NCBI GenBank assembly: GCA_020632795.1
Contig: JACKEV010000006.1
Location: forward strand, 1,422,501-1,486,500
Length of the DNA: 64,000 bases
From: Alphaproteobacteria bacterium
GTDB taxonomy: Bacteria > Myxococcota_A > UBA796 > CAJQPC01
Direction: 5' to 3'
Shown here: positions 36,237 to 45,382 of the stretch, piece by piece
How positions within the stretch are numbered: position 1 is the first letter of the stretch
How the letters are laid out: each line of letters opens with the position of its first letter
Translations under genes and position numbers: made by a program
Notes under the pieces: model-generated
The model's input: only the letters and a program-made list of their open reading frames with translations
What the model was told of the DNA's origin: nothing
Databases searched by the model: none

Positions 36237-38239
36237 CCGGCTTCCGACCGCGAATCGGCGGGAGGGCGCGCGCCCACCTACCAACGACGTTTCTCTGCGA
36301 CGCGTGGACCCGTGAAGGCGGGCGCTTCGGCGACGAGACGGCGGGCTTGCCGGAAGGCACCACTGCGCTCGGGCGGTGGCCAGCGGAGCTCGACACGGAC
36401 GCGGTGGTCCGCCTCGCCGAGGCGGTTGGAGACTCCGCATCGTGGGAAGCGATGGCGGCCACGCCTCCGGTGGCCCAGAAGCTCGCCGAGCGTGCTCGAC
36501 CACAGCCGCTCGACCTGGAGATCGCCCGACACCTTCGGCATCTCCAGCACGTCTGCCATCGGCCGCGTCTCCATCTGCGCGTGGAGGAAGAGCGTCTTCC
36601 GGTGTCTCGAGCGCGGCGGATCCCGGTGCGCGCAGTGGCTGATCTGGTCTCCCACCCCGGCGACTGGGAGCACCGAACACTGCGCAGCATCCAGCCCTCG
36701 CGGGTGCTTGCGCGCCAGATTGAAGACGAGTGGAACCTGTACGAGAACCGCGTCGCCGTGCGGCTCGTCGACCACCTGCTCGCCTACCTCGCCAAGCGCC
36801 TCGAGGAGCTGCGGAAGATCAAGGAGATCCTCGATGCAAGCCGGGACTACAGCGAGCAGATGCAGCGGACCTCCTACAGGCGCGCTGGTCGCATCTCCGA
36901 GCTGTGGTCGGACACGCTGGAGTCGAAGACCGAGGAGGAGCTGTCACGGACAATGCAGCGTCTCGAGCTGGCCCAGCGGGACCTCCAGTCACTGCTGGAC
37001 GCGTCGCTGTATCGCCAGGTGCCGCGCAGGCAGTCCGTCGCGCTGTCGTTGAAGCCAACGAACATTCTGGTCAACGACCCCCACTACCGGAAGGTCGCCG
37101 CGCTGTGGCGCGCCTGGGTGAAGTACGGCCACAAGCGCCAGGAGACACAGCAACAACGCGCGAAGCGGCGAAGCACGGAGGCGGGTTGCTGGGACCGCTT
37201 CGTGCTGCATCTCGTGGTGCGCGGCCTCGTGGACCTGGGTTGGTCGCTCCAAGAGCAGGGGCCGGGACGTTGGCGCGCGAGCCGCGCCGGGAGCCTTCCT
37301 GTGTCCATCACACAGGACGACGGAGGCGTCGTGCGCCTCTCGACCGACCGTTCGCTGTCGCTCGTGCCCCTATGTGCTGACCTCTCCGGCGCAGACCCTG
37401 ACGCGCTCCAGGGCCTCGTCCAGAGCCTCGACAGCAACAAGGCTGACGTGGTGCTTGTTCACGTTGGCGCCCCCACAGCCGTGGCGGACGTGGACCGCGC
37501 CGGTGGGTGGACCTTCCGCGGGAAGACCGTTCTGTTCGGCTGTTCGCCATGGGGCATCGACTCCGAAGAGCGGATGGCGAGGCTCCTTCGCGGGTGGCTC
37601 GTTCGCGCGGCGAGTCCGGCCTACCCGGTGGCGACCGAGGTGCGCGCCCTCGAGCAGCTGCCCAGGACGTGGACGTGGATTCGCTACCAGGAGCCACATC
37701 TGGTCGCTTTGAGGCCGCCGACACCGGAAGACCTCGCAGCGTCGGCTGCGTGGGCGTCGGCGAAGGCGAAGGAGCTGGATACCGTCGCGCGCCGGGCCAA
37801 GGCCGCCAAGCAGGCGTTCGCGGTCGCCCCTCGCGAGGCTGTGCGGGCCTTCCAGCGGTTCGTCGACGAGGCCCCCGCCAAGCTGGCCGGCATGGACCTC
37901 TGCCCGGTGTGCGGAGGCGAAGGCATGGTCGAGCCTCGCCCAGGTCGCCGTGCGGATGGGGCAGACGCGACCTGGTGGGCCATGTGTACCGCCTGCGGCA
38001 GCGAGTGGGGCACGCGACCCTGCACGGGCTGCGGCAGTCGCTACCACACCCTGGCGGCACAGGCTGGGCTCGACCTGGCCGACGCCGCGGAGAACACACC
38101 AGACCGAGAGTGGCCCGACCGAGTGCTTGGACGAGACGTGTGGGCCCAGCCGTGTCGGTCCGGGACTCCGGGCGAGTACCGATGTTCGGAATGCGGGGTG
38201 TGCTCGGCGCGGGGGTGCCGGAGGTGCTCTTCGTTCTAG
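36233..38239 (+). CDS. DUF2357-like partner with C-terminal zinc ribbons
   Basis: 668 aa, GTG start overlapping the AAA+ gene by 4 nt. The middle (VEEERLPVSRARRIPVRAV ... EDEWNLYENRVAVRLVDHLL) matches the conserved core of DUF2357 proteins, McrC-like partners of AAA+ ATPases: the RRIP strand, then the ENR helix. A convincing PD-(D/E)XK motif is not obvious to me, so nuclease activity is unsure. The last ~115 residues hold CPVCGGEG, CTACGSEW, CTGCG and CSECGVC cysteine pairs, at least two zinc ribbons, ending RGCRRCSSF. A broken homologue with similar C-terminal ribbons lies at 44676-48511. It is the last gene of the TerY-P operon. Confidence 0.7.
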   Translation: MTGFRPRIGGRARAHLPTTFLCDAWTREGGRFGDETAGLPEGTTALGRWPAELDTDAVVRLAEAVGDSASWEAMAATPPVAQKLAERARPQPLDLEIARHLRHLQHVCHRPRLHLRVEEERLPVSRARRIPVRAVADLVSHPGDWEHRTLRSIQPSRVLARQIEDEWNLYENRVAVRLVDHLLAYLAKRLEELRKIKEILDASRDYSEQMQRTSYRRAGRISELWSDTLESKTEEELSRTMQRLELAQRDLQSLLDASLYRQVPRRQSVALSLKPTNILVNDPHYRKVAALWRAWVKYGHKRQETQQQRAKRRSTEAGCWDRFVLHLVVRGLVDLGWSLQEQGPGRWRASRAGSLPVSITQDDGGVVRLSTDRSLSLVPLCADLSGADPDALQGLVQSLDSNKADVVLVHVGAPTAVADVDRAGGWTFRGKTVLFGCSPWGIDSEERMARLLRGWLVRAASPAYPVATEVRALEQLPRTWTWIRYQEPHLVALRPPTPEDLAASAAWASAKAKELDTVARRAKAAKQAFAVAPREAVRAFQRFVDEAPAKLAGMDLCPVCGGEGMVEPRPGRRADGADATWWAMCTACGSEWGTRPCTGCGSRYHTLAAQAGLDLADAAENTPDREWPDRVLGRDVWAQPCRSGTPGEYRCSECGVCSARGCRRCSSF

Positions 38240-38499
38240 TTGAACCGATCCGCCTCGTGCGGGAGTGACCACCGATAGGCAGCGGAAGATGCCCGATTCC
38301 ACCACGAGCTACGACACCCGACCGACGCCGGTCCAGGGGAGCCTGCACCTTCGCCTCGAGTCGAGCGGAGACCACACTTGAATCCGCCTCACCAAGAGAC
38401 AGCTACACGCCGAGGTGACGTCTCGATGCCAGACCGTTCCCCCCTCCGTCTGCGACCCCCTCACTGGCACGCCTTGCCTCGGCGCATGGGTGGTGCGGC
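38240..38499. other. 260-bp gap before the DUF6361 cassette
   Basis: The first real break after the TerY-P operon. It contains no supported gene. A TGGCAC with TTGC three bases later (38465-38477) resembles a -24/-12 promoter, but the spacing is two bases too short. A promoter for the next three genes is expected here, but none can be assigned by eye. Confidence 0.4.
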
Positions 38500-39741
38500 A
38501 TGACACGCCCCATGCTGGGCTGGGCCGCCCTGTCCCGAAACGCCTTGAATCGCGCCGAGGCCCAGCTTGTCGCCGACGCCCAAGGGGTTCGCGATGAGGT
38601 CGGCGTCCTCGCCTTGCACTTCGGCTACGCCAATCGCTTCTTCCCAGGCACCTCGGTGCAGCAGACCCGACTGCGGTACGCCCTCTTCGTGCCCTGGCAG
38701 CTCCTCGCCCTGATGCGGACACCGGGGCTGCGGCCGGGTCAGGCCACCGAGGCCTTGCGGCAGGCCGAGATGGACCTCGCCCGGCGCCTGCCCGATGTGG
38801 AAGGCGAAGGGACCATCGGCCGCAACACGGTGAAGCACGACAAGCCTGTGAGCATCCCGCCATCCCAGTCCTACTGGGTCGCCCTCAATCAGTGGGGCAT
38901 CCTCTCCAGGGTCGGCGACGTCGTGCCAGGGCGGCGGGACATCTTATCCTCCCTGCACGGGTGGCGCGAAGCAGGAACCGGACGGGGCGAGCTGACCGAC
39001 GACGAGCACCGGAGCCTCGACCCGCGACCCCGCCTCTTCCACAAGGACCTCCCCGCCCCGCCCTCGGACTTCACTCGTGGCAAGGCGCTGGACTTCGCCT
39101 TGACGGACGCCGAGCGGGAGTTCCTCGGCAAGCGAATCGAGGACGTCTCGCGGGAGGACAAACAGCCCGCGTTTCTCTCGGTGCTCGTGCAGAAGGAAGC
39201 GGTGCCGACCGACGGGCAGCAGCCGTGGTCCACGGAACTCCGCAAGCTTGCCGACAAGTCCGACCGGGCGGCGCTGAAGCGCGCCCGGGACGCGGCAGCA
39301 CTCTCGGCGCTCGCGCGCGGCTTCTACCTGGCCTGCGTCGAACACCTCAAGGACACCCGTGACAAGCGGAGCAGCAGCACCCTCCATCGGGACCTCCTGC
39401 CCGTCCTGATCGATCGGTACCGGGACCGCGCGCTGCGCCTCGATCTGGACGCGGTAGCCGCCGATGGCGTTGCCATCGGCCGGCTCGGCTCGGTGCTGGG
39501 GGCGGTGCAGGCTTGGCTTCGACGGGGGGCCTTCGACCCTGGTGACGAGAAGCTGCGCGCGGTGCTCGCGAAGTGGGAGCGGGACCGGAAGGGAGACCGC
39601 CGCGCCCGACTTCCCTTGAACGCCCACGCCGAGGCGGCTCGCCGGGACTGGAAAGGCGACAAGGCTGGCAAGGCCGTGCCCATCGGCTACCGCTGGGACC
39701 TGGTGCGCCGGCTGCTGCGCGACCTGCACGGGGTGGGCTGA
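38500..39741 (+). CDS. DUF6361-family protein
   Basis: 413 aa from ATG 38500. The N-terminus (MLGWAALSRNALNRAEAQLV ... RFFPGTSVQQTRLRYALFVPW) matches DUF6361, an uncharacterised family found beside phospholipase-D-like and helicase genes. The chain is mostly helical and soluble, without a visible catalytic motif. A YWVALNQWGILS segment near residue 124 and a long charged helical second half are the main landmarks. The stop overlaps the PLD gene start by one base (TGATG), so the two are coupled. A structural or target-recognition role is likely. Confidence 0.7.
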   Translation: MTRPMLGWAALSRNALNRAEAQLVADAQGVRDEVGVLALHFGYANRFFPGTSVQQTRLRYALFVPWQLLALMRTPGLRPGQATEALRQAEMDLARRLPDVEGEGTIGRNTVKHDKPVSIPPSQSYWVALNQWGILSRVGDVVPGRRDILSSLHGWREAGTGRGELTDDEHRSLDPRPRLFHKDLPAPPSDFTRGKALDFALTDAEREFLGKRIEDVSREDKQPAFLSVLVQKEAVPTDGQQPWSTELRKLADKSDRAALKRARDAAALSALARGFYLACVEHLKDTRDKRSSSTLHRDLLPVLIDRYRDRALRLDLDAVAADGVAIGRLGSVLGAVQAWLRRGAFDPGDEKLRAVLAKWERDRKGDRRARLPLNAHAEAARRDWKGDKAGKAVPIGYRWDLVRRLLRDLHGVG

Positions 39742-41600
39742 TGGGGCTTGCGAAGACCGACAGCCTCGCGGTCCTCGATGCCGTGAGCCCCGAGCCCGGC
39801 TGGGAGACGACGCTCGCGTTGGTGTCCAGCTACTCGGTGGACCTGGTCGCTGCCGCGGCGCTCGTCATGGCGCTGGCCGGTGAGGGTCGGGACCACGAGG
39901 ACATGCGCCACGCCGCCCTCGCTCGGGCCTGCGAGCGCATGCGCGACCGCTTCCGCGTGGTGTGCCAGGCAGGCCGGGTCACCGTGCCCGAAAGGCGCAG
40001 CCAGACGGCCCTGGTGCTTGCCGACCGTTGGTTCCGGGAGGTCCCCCGCGATGGCAACAAGGACTCGTGGCACGCCAAGCTCGCCCTGGTCCGGTACGCA
40101 CGGGAGGACGACCCTAGGCAGGTCACATGGCGGTTGTGGTTCGGGAGCCGTAACCTCACCCAGGACACGTCGTGGGACAGCGCGGTCGTGGCGGTCGGTC
40201 GACCGGGTCGCGGTGACCGCATCAGCGCCTCCATCGCGGCCGCGGGGCGGCTCCTCGCAGAGCGCGCAGGGCTTCCTGGGGTCCAGCCCGCGCCCTTGGA
40301 GCGCGAGTTGGCCACCGTCGCGTGGGCATGGCCCGACGACGTGGTGCGGGTGCGGTCGTGGGCGCTGTGGACCGGCAACGAACGCGACGTGAGCCTGCCG
40401 GGTGCTCCCAAGGGGCTCTCCCACCTGCTGGCCATCAGCCCCTTTGCGGACGGCGGCACCCTGCGGGATCTCGGCAAGCTGGGCGGCAAGTCGGTTCCGC
40501 GATGGCTGCTCAGCTCCCGCGAGACCCTCGACCGGGTCCAAGGGCAGAAGCAGCAACCGCTGGCGGGCTTCCACAAGCTCTTCGCCCTCGATGCCGCCGA
40601 CCCGGAAGCGGGGGGCGATGAGCGAGAGGGCGACGAGCAGGATCAGATTGTCGAGGTCCACCGGGGTCTGCACGCCAAGCTGCTGCTCATGCGGACCGGT
40701 GCCACCGACCGGCTCTGGCTGGGCAGCGCCAACCTCACGCGGCGCGCGTGGGGGGGCGGCAACGCCGAGTGCATGGCAGAGCTCGAGATCAAGCGCGAGG
40801 TCGGCGATGCACTCATCGAGGAGTTCGTGAAGTCGGTGGCCGACACCGTGTCCGAAGACCAGCTCGCGTGCAGCCCGCCCCCGGAAGACGCCGAGGAGAA
40901 GGAGCTGGACGAGGTCCGCAACCGCATCGCCGCCGCATGGGCACAGGCGCGACTCCGCGTGGAGGGGGACCGGCTGTGGTGCGATGCGGGCGCCCCTCCT
41001 GTCCTCAAGCGTGACCGCGTCACCCTATCCGTGGGCCTGCTTGGTGGTGGTGGGCTGCTCGCGTGGCGCGCGGGCACCCGCAGGATGGGCTTGCCCAAGC
41101 CGCCGCTGCCACAGCTCACGGAGCTGCTGGTGCTGGAGCTCCGGTCCACGGTCGAGCCCGAACAGGGTGTCCGCTGGGTCGCCCGAACGCCCCTGGACCC
41201 ACCGCCGGGCGTCAAGCGGGATCGCGCGGTGCTGTCTCGGCTGATGGGACCGCGGGCGTTCCTGGCCTGGCTCCGCACGCTGCTGCAGGAGATCGCGGGC
41301 GACGAGGCCGATCCACGCTGGCCGCCGCCGAAGCGGTCTGGGCGAGGGGCCGGCGGCGGTGGAGGGTTGCTTCTGCGCGCCCCCACCCTCGAAGCGGTTC
41401 TTCGAGCCTGGGCGAAGGACCGTGAAGCGGTCGTGCGTGTCGACCGAGCGGTCCGGGTGTGGGCTGCCGAGATCCGCGCCGCCTATGCGGGCACCGAAGA
41501 GCCCGATGAGGTCGAGGCCCTCAAGCAGCTCGCCGCCTTCGACCAGAGCTGGGCGGTGGTTCGCGCCGGGCTCAACCTGCCGACGGAGGATGGGGGATGA
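39741..41600 (+). CDS. Phospholipase-D-superfamily nuclease (two HKD motifs)
   Basis: 619 aa; ATG 39741 overlaps the previous stop by one base. Two PLD half-sites are clear: WHAKL (H111, K113) with GSRNLT (N138), and LHAKLLLM (H311, K313) with GSANLT (N331). One chain therefore forms a full active site, as in DrmC-type and other DNA-cutting PLD proteins. Residues after ~380 form a separate mixed region with a KEVD-like charged linker. The next gene starts 4 nt before this one ends. With the SF2 helicase it forms a likely nuclease-translocase pair. Confidence 0.88.
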   Translation: MGLAKTDSLAVLDAVSPEPGWETTLALVSSYSVDLVAAAALVMALAGEGRDHEDMRHAALARACERMRDRFRVVCQAGRVTVPERRSQTALVLADRWFREVPRDGNKDSWHAKLALVRYAREDDPRQVTWRLWFGSRNLTQDTSWDSAVVAVGRPGRGDRISASIAAAGRLLAERAGLPGVQPAPLERELATVAWAWPDDVVRVRSWALWTGNERDVSLPGAPKGLSHLLAISPFADGGTLRDLGKLGGKSVPRWLLSSRETLDRVQGQKQQPLAGFHKLFALDAADPEAGGDEREGDEQDQIVEVHRGLHAKLLLMRTGATDRLWLGSANLTRRAWGGGNAECMAELEIKREVGDALIEEFVKSVADTVSEDQLACSPPPEDAEEKELDEVRNRIAAAWAQARLRVEGDRLWCDAGAPPVLKRDRVTLSVGLLGGGGLLAWRAGTRRMGLPKPPLPQLTELLVLELRSTVEPEQGVRWVARTPLDPPPGVKRDRAVLSRLMGPRAFLAWLRTLLQEIAGDEADPRWPPPKRSGRGAGGGGGLLLRAPTLEAVLRAWAKDREAVVRVDRAVRVWAAEIRAAYAGTEEPDEVEALKQLAAFDQSWAVVRAGLNLPTEDGG

Positions 41601-44600
41601 GCGAGCCGAAGCACTTCCAGCGCGCCACGATTCGAGCGGCCCTGCGTGCCTTCGACGGCCGGCGGCGGGTGCGCCGCTTCCTCGTCGCCGACGAGGTGGG
41701 CCTGGGCAAGACGGTGGTGGCTCGCGAGGTCCTCCGGCACCTCGTCGACCGCCGCCGGGGCACCGGGCAGGGGCCGCTCAAGGTGTTCTACGTCTGCAGC
41801 TCGCTGGCCATCGCCGGGCAGAACCGGGACAGCCTGCTCAAGGCGCTGGACGACGAGGCGGAGCGGGAAGGAGCGGGTACAGACGTCGACCGGCTCACCC
41901 TGCTGCCCAACCGCGAGCTGGATGACGGTGTGCCGCTGCACCTGTTGACCCTCACCCCCGACACCAGCCTGCCCGATCGCGCTGGCAAGCGTCGCGACGG
42001 CAAGGCCGAGGAGCGGGCGCTGATCCACAACCTGCTGGAAGCCCGGTACCCGGGGCTGGAGAGTTGGGGAGGCGGCCACTGGCTTCAGCGGGAAGCGAAG
42101 AAGAGCTGGGGAGACTGGATCAAGGACCGGCGGACCAAGCCTAAGTCAGGCCTGGCAAGCACGTTCTTCGACGTCGTGCGACGGCAGCTCGGCCTGGAGC
42201 CGGGACAGCACCTCCCGCCGCGGATCCGGCGGCGGGTCGAACGCGATCCCCTCGACGCCATCCAGCAGCTCCGAATCGCACTGGCCCGCGCTGGACTGGA
42301 GCAGCTCCGTCCCGACCTCGTCATCTTCGACGAGTTCCAGCGCTTCTCGGACCTGCTGCGGGGCGAGGACCGCGGCTCGGACATTGCGCGGGAGATGGTC
42401 GGAGCGCCGGGTCGCGGACCCGCGGTGCTGCTCCTGTCCGCAACTCCCTTTCGTCTGTTCGGCGGCGAGTTCGAGACCGCTTTCGACGGGCAGTCCCACC
42501 ACGAGCAGTTCTTCTCCCTGGTGGAGTGGCTGTTCGGCGGTCCGGGCGACACCCGGGCGACGAAGCAACGCGAAGCGCTGGAGGAGCGCTTCCGCGACTA
42601 CGCGAGGGGCCTCCGCTCCAGCAAGCCTCTCGGTCCGCAGACGCGCAAGGCCAAAGCGGACATCGAGGAGGCACTGCGCGGGGTGATGGCACGAACCGAG
42701 CGCTTCGGCCACGAGCTCGGCCAGCAGGCCACGCGGCAGGTCCCGGTCCCTGCTCCGCTCCACCCGTCCGACTTCGCCGCCTACCGCCATCAGGTCGCCT
42801 GCTTCCAGGGGCACGGCGACGAGGATGCCGGCGGTCGGAAGGTCGGCGCGGCCATCCAGTACTGGAACAGCGTGCCGCTGGCCATGCAGACCCTCGGCTC
42901 CCGATACAAGCCTTGGAAGGAGGCCAGGCTGTTGGCCCCCGAGAGCGACGGGATCTACCTTCGTGCCCAAGACCCGAAGCGGTTCAACGGCCCCAAGGTC
43001 TGGGCGCACCCTCGGGTGCGAGCGCTCCGCGAGCAGGTGCCTCCAGAGCAGCTCGCAGTGCCTTGGGTCGCCCCTTCGCTGCCGTGGTGGGAGACAGCGG
43101 GCGCCTGGAAGACGGTCGCCCCCGCAAAGGTGCTGCTGTTCAGTCGCTTCCGCGCGACACCGCGCGCGGTGGCCGCGCTGTTGTCCTATGACGTCGAGCG
43201 CCTGCTTCTTCGGGGCGGCAAGACGACCTACGCGAAGGTGACCGAAAAGGTGATGCTCGGCCCGTCGCGGGAGAACCTGGCGTTCTTCCACCCGTCGCCA
43301 GCCTTGATCACGCTCCTCGATCCCGCAACACTGGGTGCGCGCTCCCGACGAGGGCTCGTCTCCGAGGCGAAGCGGTGTGTCCGCGATGCGCTCGCCGAGC
43401 ACGGCGTAGTGGTCCGGCGGCGGAAGGGTGCCCCTCGACCCCTGCCTGAGCTCGTCGTCGCGCTGGAGCGTCGGCTCGGCATGTGGACAACGAGCCAGTC
43501 TGCCTGGACCACGCTCGCCCGCGACCTGAGCCTAAAGGACACCGCCGGCGACAAGAGCCTCGAACGGGTCGTCGAAGAGTGGGGCCAGGCCACCACCGAG
43601 CCCTTGGACAGCATCAGCGCCGCCGAGCTGGACACCCTGGTCGAGACCAGCCTGAGCGGAGCTGGCGTCGTGCTGGGGCGAAGCCTCGCAAGGCACGGGT
43701 TGGTGGCCGACTGGGACGGTCTGTCCAGTGCGCTTCGCACGAGCTGGAGCGGACTGCGGAGCTACCTGAACAACCCGTGGATGGAGTCCAGCCTGCAGCG
43801 ATTGGGCACGACCCGAAGCCGGGGCGCCGAAGACGCGGACGGGCGCGGGTATCGGAGCAGCATCCAGGCAGCGATCCTCGAAGGGAACCTGGAGTCCGTG
43901 CTCGACGAGCACCTCTGGATCACCCGCACGCTACGGGGAAGCTCCCCCTCGGAGGCCGCCAAGGCCCTCGAGGATGCGCTCTCGCTGCGGACCTCCTCGT
44001 TCGTGTTCCATGGGCTCGGTGGCCAGCAGGATCTGCGATTGCGGGCGCATGCCGCGCTGCCCTTCACCGCCGAGGTGCAGCAGCATCGAGCCGGGAAGGC
44101 CGACACCGGACGCTCGGCCTCTGCGCGGCAGGACGAGCTCCGGGGCGCCTTCAACAGTCCCTTCTGGCCGCATGTGCTCGCGAGCACCTCGGTGGGTCAG
44201 GAGGGGTTGGACTTCCATGCGTGGTGCGCCCGCGTCGCGCACTGGGACCTTCCGGGCAACCCGGTGGACCTGGAGCAGCGGGAAGGACGGGTGGACCGGT
44301 ACGGCGGTCTGGCGGTTCGTCGAGCCTTGGCGAGCAAGCTGAAGCGGCGCAGGCTCGCACCCTTCGAGAGCCCCTGGCAGGACGTGGCCAACCGGGCCGA
44401 TGACCGCTTCGCCGAGGACGAGGCCGGCCTGGCGCCGTGGTGGATCTGTCGCGATGCCGCGGTCGAGCGGCTCGTCTTCGACGTGCCGTTGAGTGAAGCC
44501 AACGAGAGACTGGAGCAGCTCAAGCAGCAGCGGATGCTATACCGGCTCACGTTGGGGCAGCCCGACCAGGAGGACCTTGTCGCGGCGTTGCAGGGGCGGG

Positions 44601-44659
44601 TGACGCAGGAAGAGGCGCGGGCGGCGACGTTGGTGTTGTCGCCTTGGCGCTACGAGTAG
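41597..44659 (+). CDS. SNF2-like SF2 helicase
   Basis: 1020 aa, overlapping the PLD gene by 4 nt. N-terminal motor: LVADEVGLGKTVVAREVL with Walker A G35-T39, motif II IFDEFQRF (D245-E246, DEFQ variant), LLSATPFRLFGGEF motif III. The second motor half lies near the C-terminus: HVLASTSVGQEGLDFH, then DLEQREGRVDRYGG motif VI. A ~400-residue insertion between the two halves is unassigned. This is a double-strand DNA translocase type. It ends 16 nt before a convergent gene fragment. Confidence 0.88.
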   Translation: MSEPKHFQRATIRAALRAFDGRRRVRRFLVADEVGLGKTVVAREVLRHLVDRRRGTGQGPLKVFYVCSSLAIAGQNRDSLLKALDDEAEREGAGTDVDRLTLLPNRELDDGVPLHLLTLTPDTSLPDRAGKRRDGKAEERALIHNLLEARYPGLESWGGGHWLQREAKKSWGDWIKDRRTKPKSGLASTFFDVVRRQLGLEPGQHLPPRIRRRVERDPLDAIQQLRIALARAGLEQLRPDLVIFDEFQRFSDLLRGEDRGSDIAREMVGAPGRGPAVLLLSATPFRLFGGEFETAFDGQSHHEQFFSLVEWLFGGPGDTRATKQREALEERFRDYARGLRSSKPLGPQTRKAKADIEEALRGVMARTERFGHELGQQATRQVPVPAPLHPSDFAAYRHQVACFQGHGDEDAGGRKVGAAIQYWNSVPLAMQTLGSRYKPWKEARLLAPESDGIYLRAQDPKRFNGPKVWAHPRVRALREQVPPEQLAVPWVAPSLPWWETAGAWKTVAPAKVLLFSRFRATPRAVAALLSYDVERLLLRGGKTTYAKVTEKVMLGPSRENLAFFHPSPALITLLDPATLGARSRRGLVSEAKRCVRDALAEHGVVVRRRKGAPRPLPELVVALERRLGMWTTSQSAWTTLARDLSLKDTAGDKSLERVVEEWGQATTEPLDSISAAELDTLVETSLSGAGVVLGRSLARHGLVADWDGLSSALRTSWSGLRSYLNNPWMESSLQRLGTTRSRGAEDADGRGYRSSIQAAILEGNLESVLDEHLWITRTLRGSSPSEAAKALEDALSLRTSSFVFHGLGGQQDLRLRAHAALPFTAEVQQHRAGKADTGRSASARQDELRGAFNSPFWPHVLASTSVGQEGLDFHAWCARVAHWDLPGNPVDLEQREGRVDRYGGLAVRRALASKLKRRRLAPFESPWQDVANRADDRFAEDEAGLAPWWICRDAAVERLVFDVPLSEANERLEQLKQQRMLYRLTLGQPDQEDLVAALQGRVTQEEARAATLVLSPWRYE

Positions 44660-44675
44660 AGCGTCGAGCACCGGC

Positions 44676-45267
44676 TCACCACGACCGCCCCCGCAGGTAG
44701 TGCCCGCACACGCTGCACACCACGTTGCCGTCGGCATCATCGAGCCGTCGGTGCGGCGTCAGCGCGCCGTACTTCAGCAGGACGTGGCCGTTGCGGCAGG
44801 CATGCCGTCGCCACTCGTGCCCGCAGTCGGGGCAGCCGTAGACGAGCTCGTCGGCCGACGGCGTGACCCAGGTCCCCAGGCCCCCGTCGCGGTGGGCCGC
44901 CAGCTTGCGTTCCTCGGTCGAGGCCGACGTGTAGCGGGTCGCCCCGGCCGGTCGGACGTGCAGGTCGTCCAGCGTGAGCACCTGCCCGCACTGGCCGCAG
45001 AGGTGGCGCAGCTCGTATCGGTGGTAGTGCAGGGCCAGGGTCAGGAACTGCCGCAGGCCCAAGCTGCCGTCCGGGCCGGGCCGGGCGTCCACGGCTCCCC
45101 ACGCCAGCCCGTGCCGATTCGTCGCATGCACGGCGAGGCTGGCCCGCTCTCCCCGCCAGTCGCCCCGCGTCCGCTGGAGCTGGTCGATGCGGGTCATGAG
45201 CGCCCGTGTGCCGGCGTCGGGACTGGGCAACGCCACGAACGAGGTGGTGGGACGCTCGGCTTCGCCG
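44676..45267 (-). pseudogene. DUF2357 nuclease gene, 3' fragment (zinc-ribbon end), cut off by insertion element
   Basis: About 197 codons remain beyond the insertion element, reading SGEAERPTTSFVALPSPDAG onward. The fragment has paired cysteines CGQCG, CPDCGHEW and CSVCGHY, i.e. two zinc ribbons, laid out like the C-terminus of the gene at 36233 (compare GHEWRRHAC with GSEWGTRPC). Its upstream half lies at 47158-48511 beyond the IS. Joining the halves across one copy of the 8-bp target site leaves them one base out of frame, so either a second mutation or an imperfect insertion is present. Joined length would be ~651 codons, close to the 668-aa relative. Confidence 0.75.
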
Positions 45268-45275
45268 CTCGCGAG
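45268..45275. repeat. Target-site duplication, left copy
   Basis: CTCGCGAG, an 8-bp palindrome present on both sides of the element (second copy 47150-47157). Because the sequence is its own reverse complement, it could instead be an extension of the inverted repeats. Confidence 0.6.
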
Positions 45276-45315
45276 AATGACCCCCACCCTGCTCGACAGT
45301 CCGCAACAGACGTTG
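45276..45315 (+). repeat. Left inverted repeat of the insertion sequence
   Basis: 40 bp; 39 of 40 match the reverse complement of the right repeat. Confidence 0.9.
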
Positions 45316-45382
45316 GCCCCTGCCCTCAGAGATCACCGTCGAAAGCACTTGATCGCGATCCAGGCGTGCATACAACCAGAAT

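Noticed and set aside
33537..36680. 1047-codon minus-strand open frame opposite the coiled-coil ATPase
   Set aside because: It mirrors the lysine/glutamate coiled-coil codons of the plus-strand gene and contains low-complexity leucine/valine runs with no domain.
38465..38477. TGGCAC followed by TTGC before the DUF6361 gene, resembling a sigma-54 promoter
   Set aside because: Only three bases separate the two elements; sigma-54 promoters need five.
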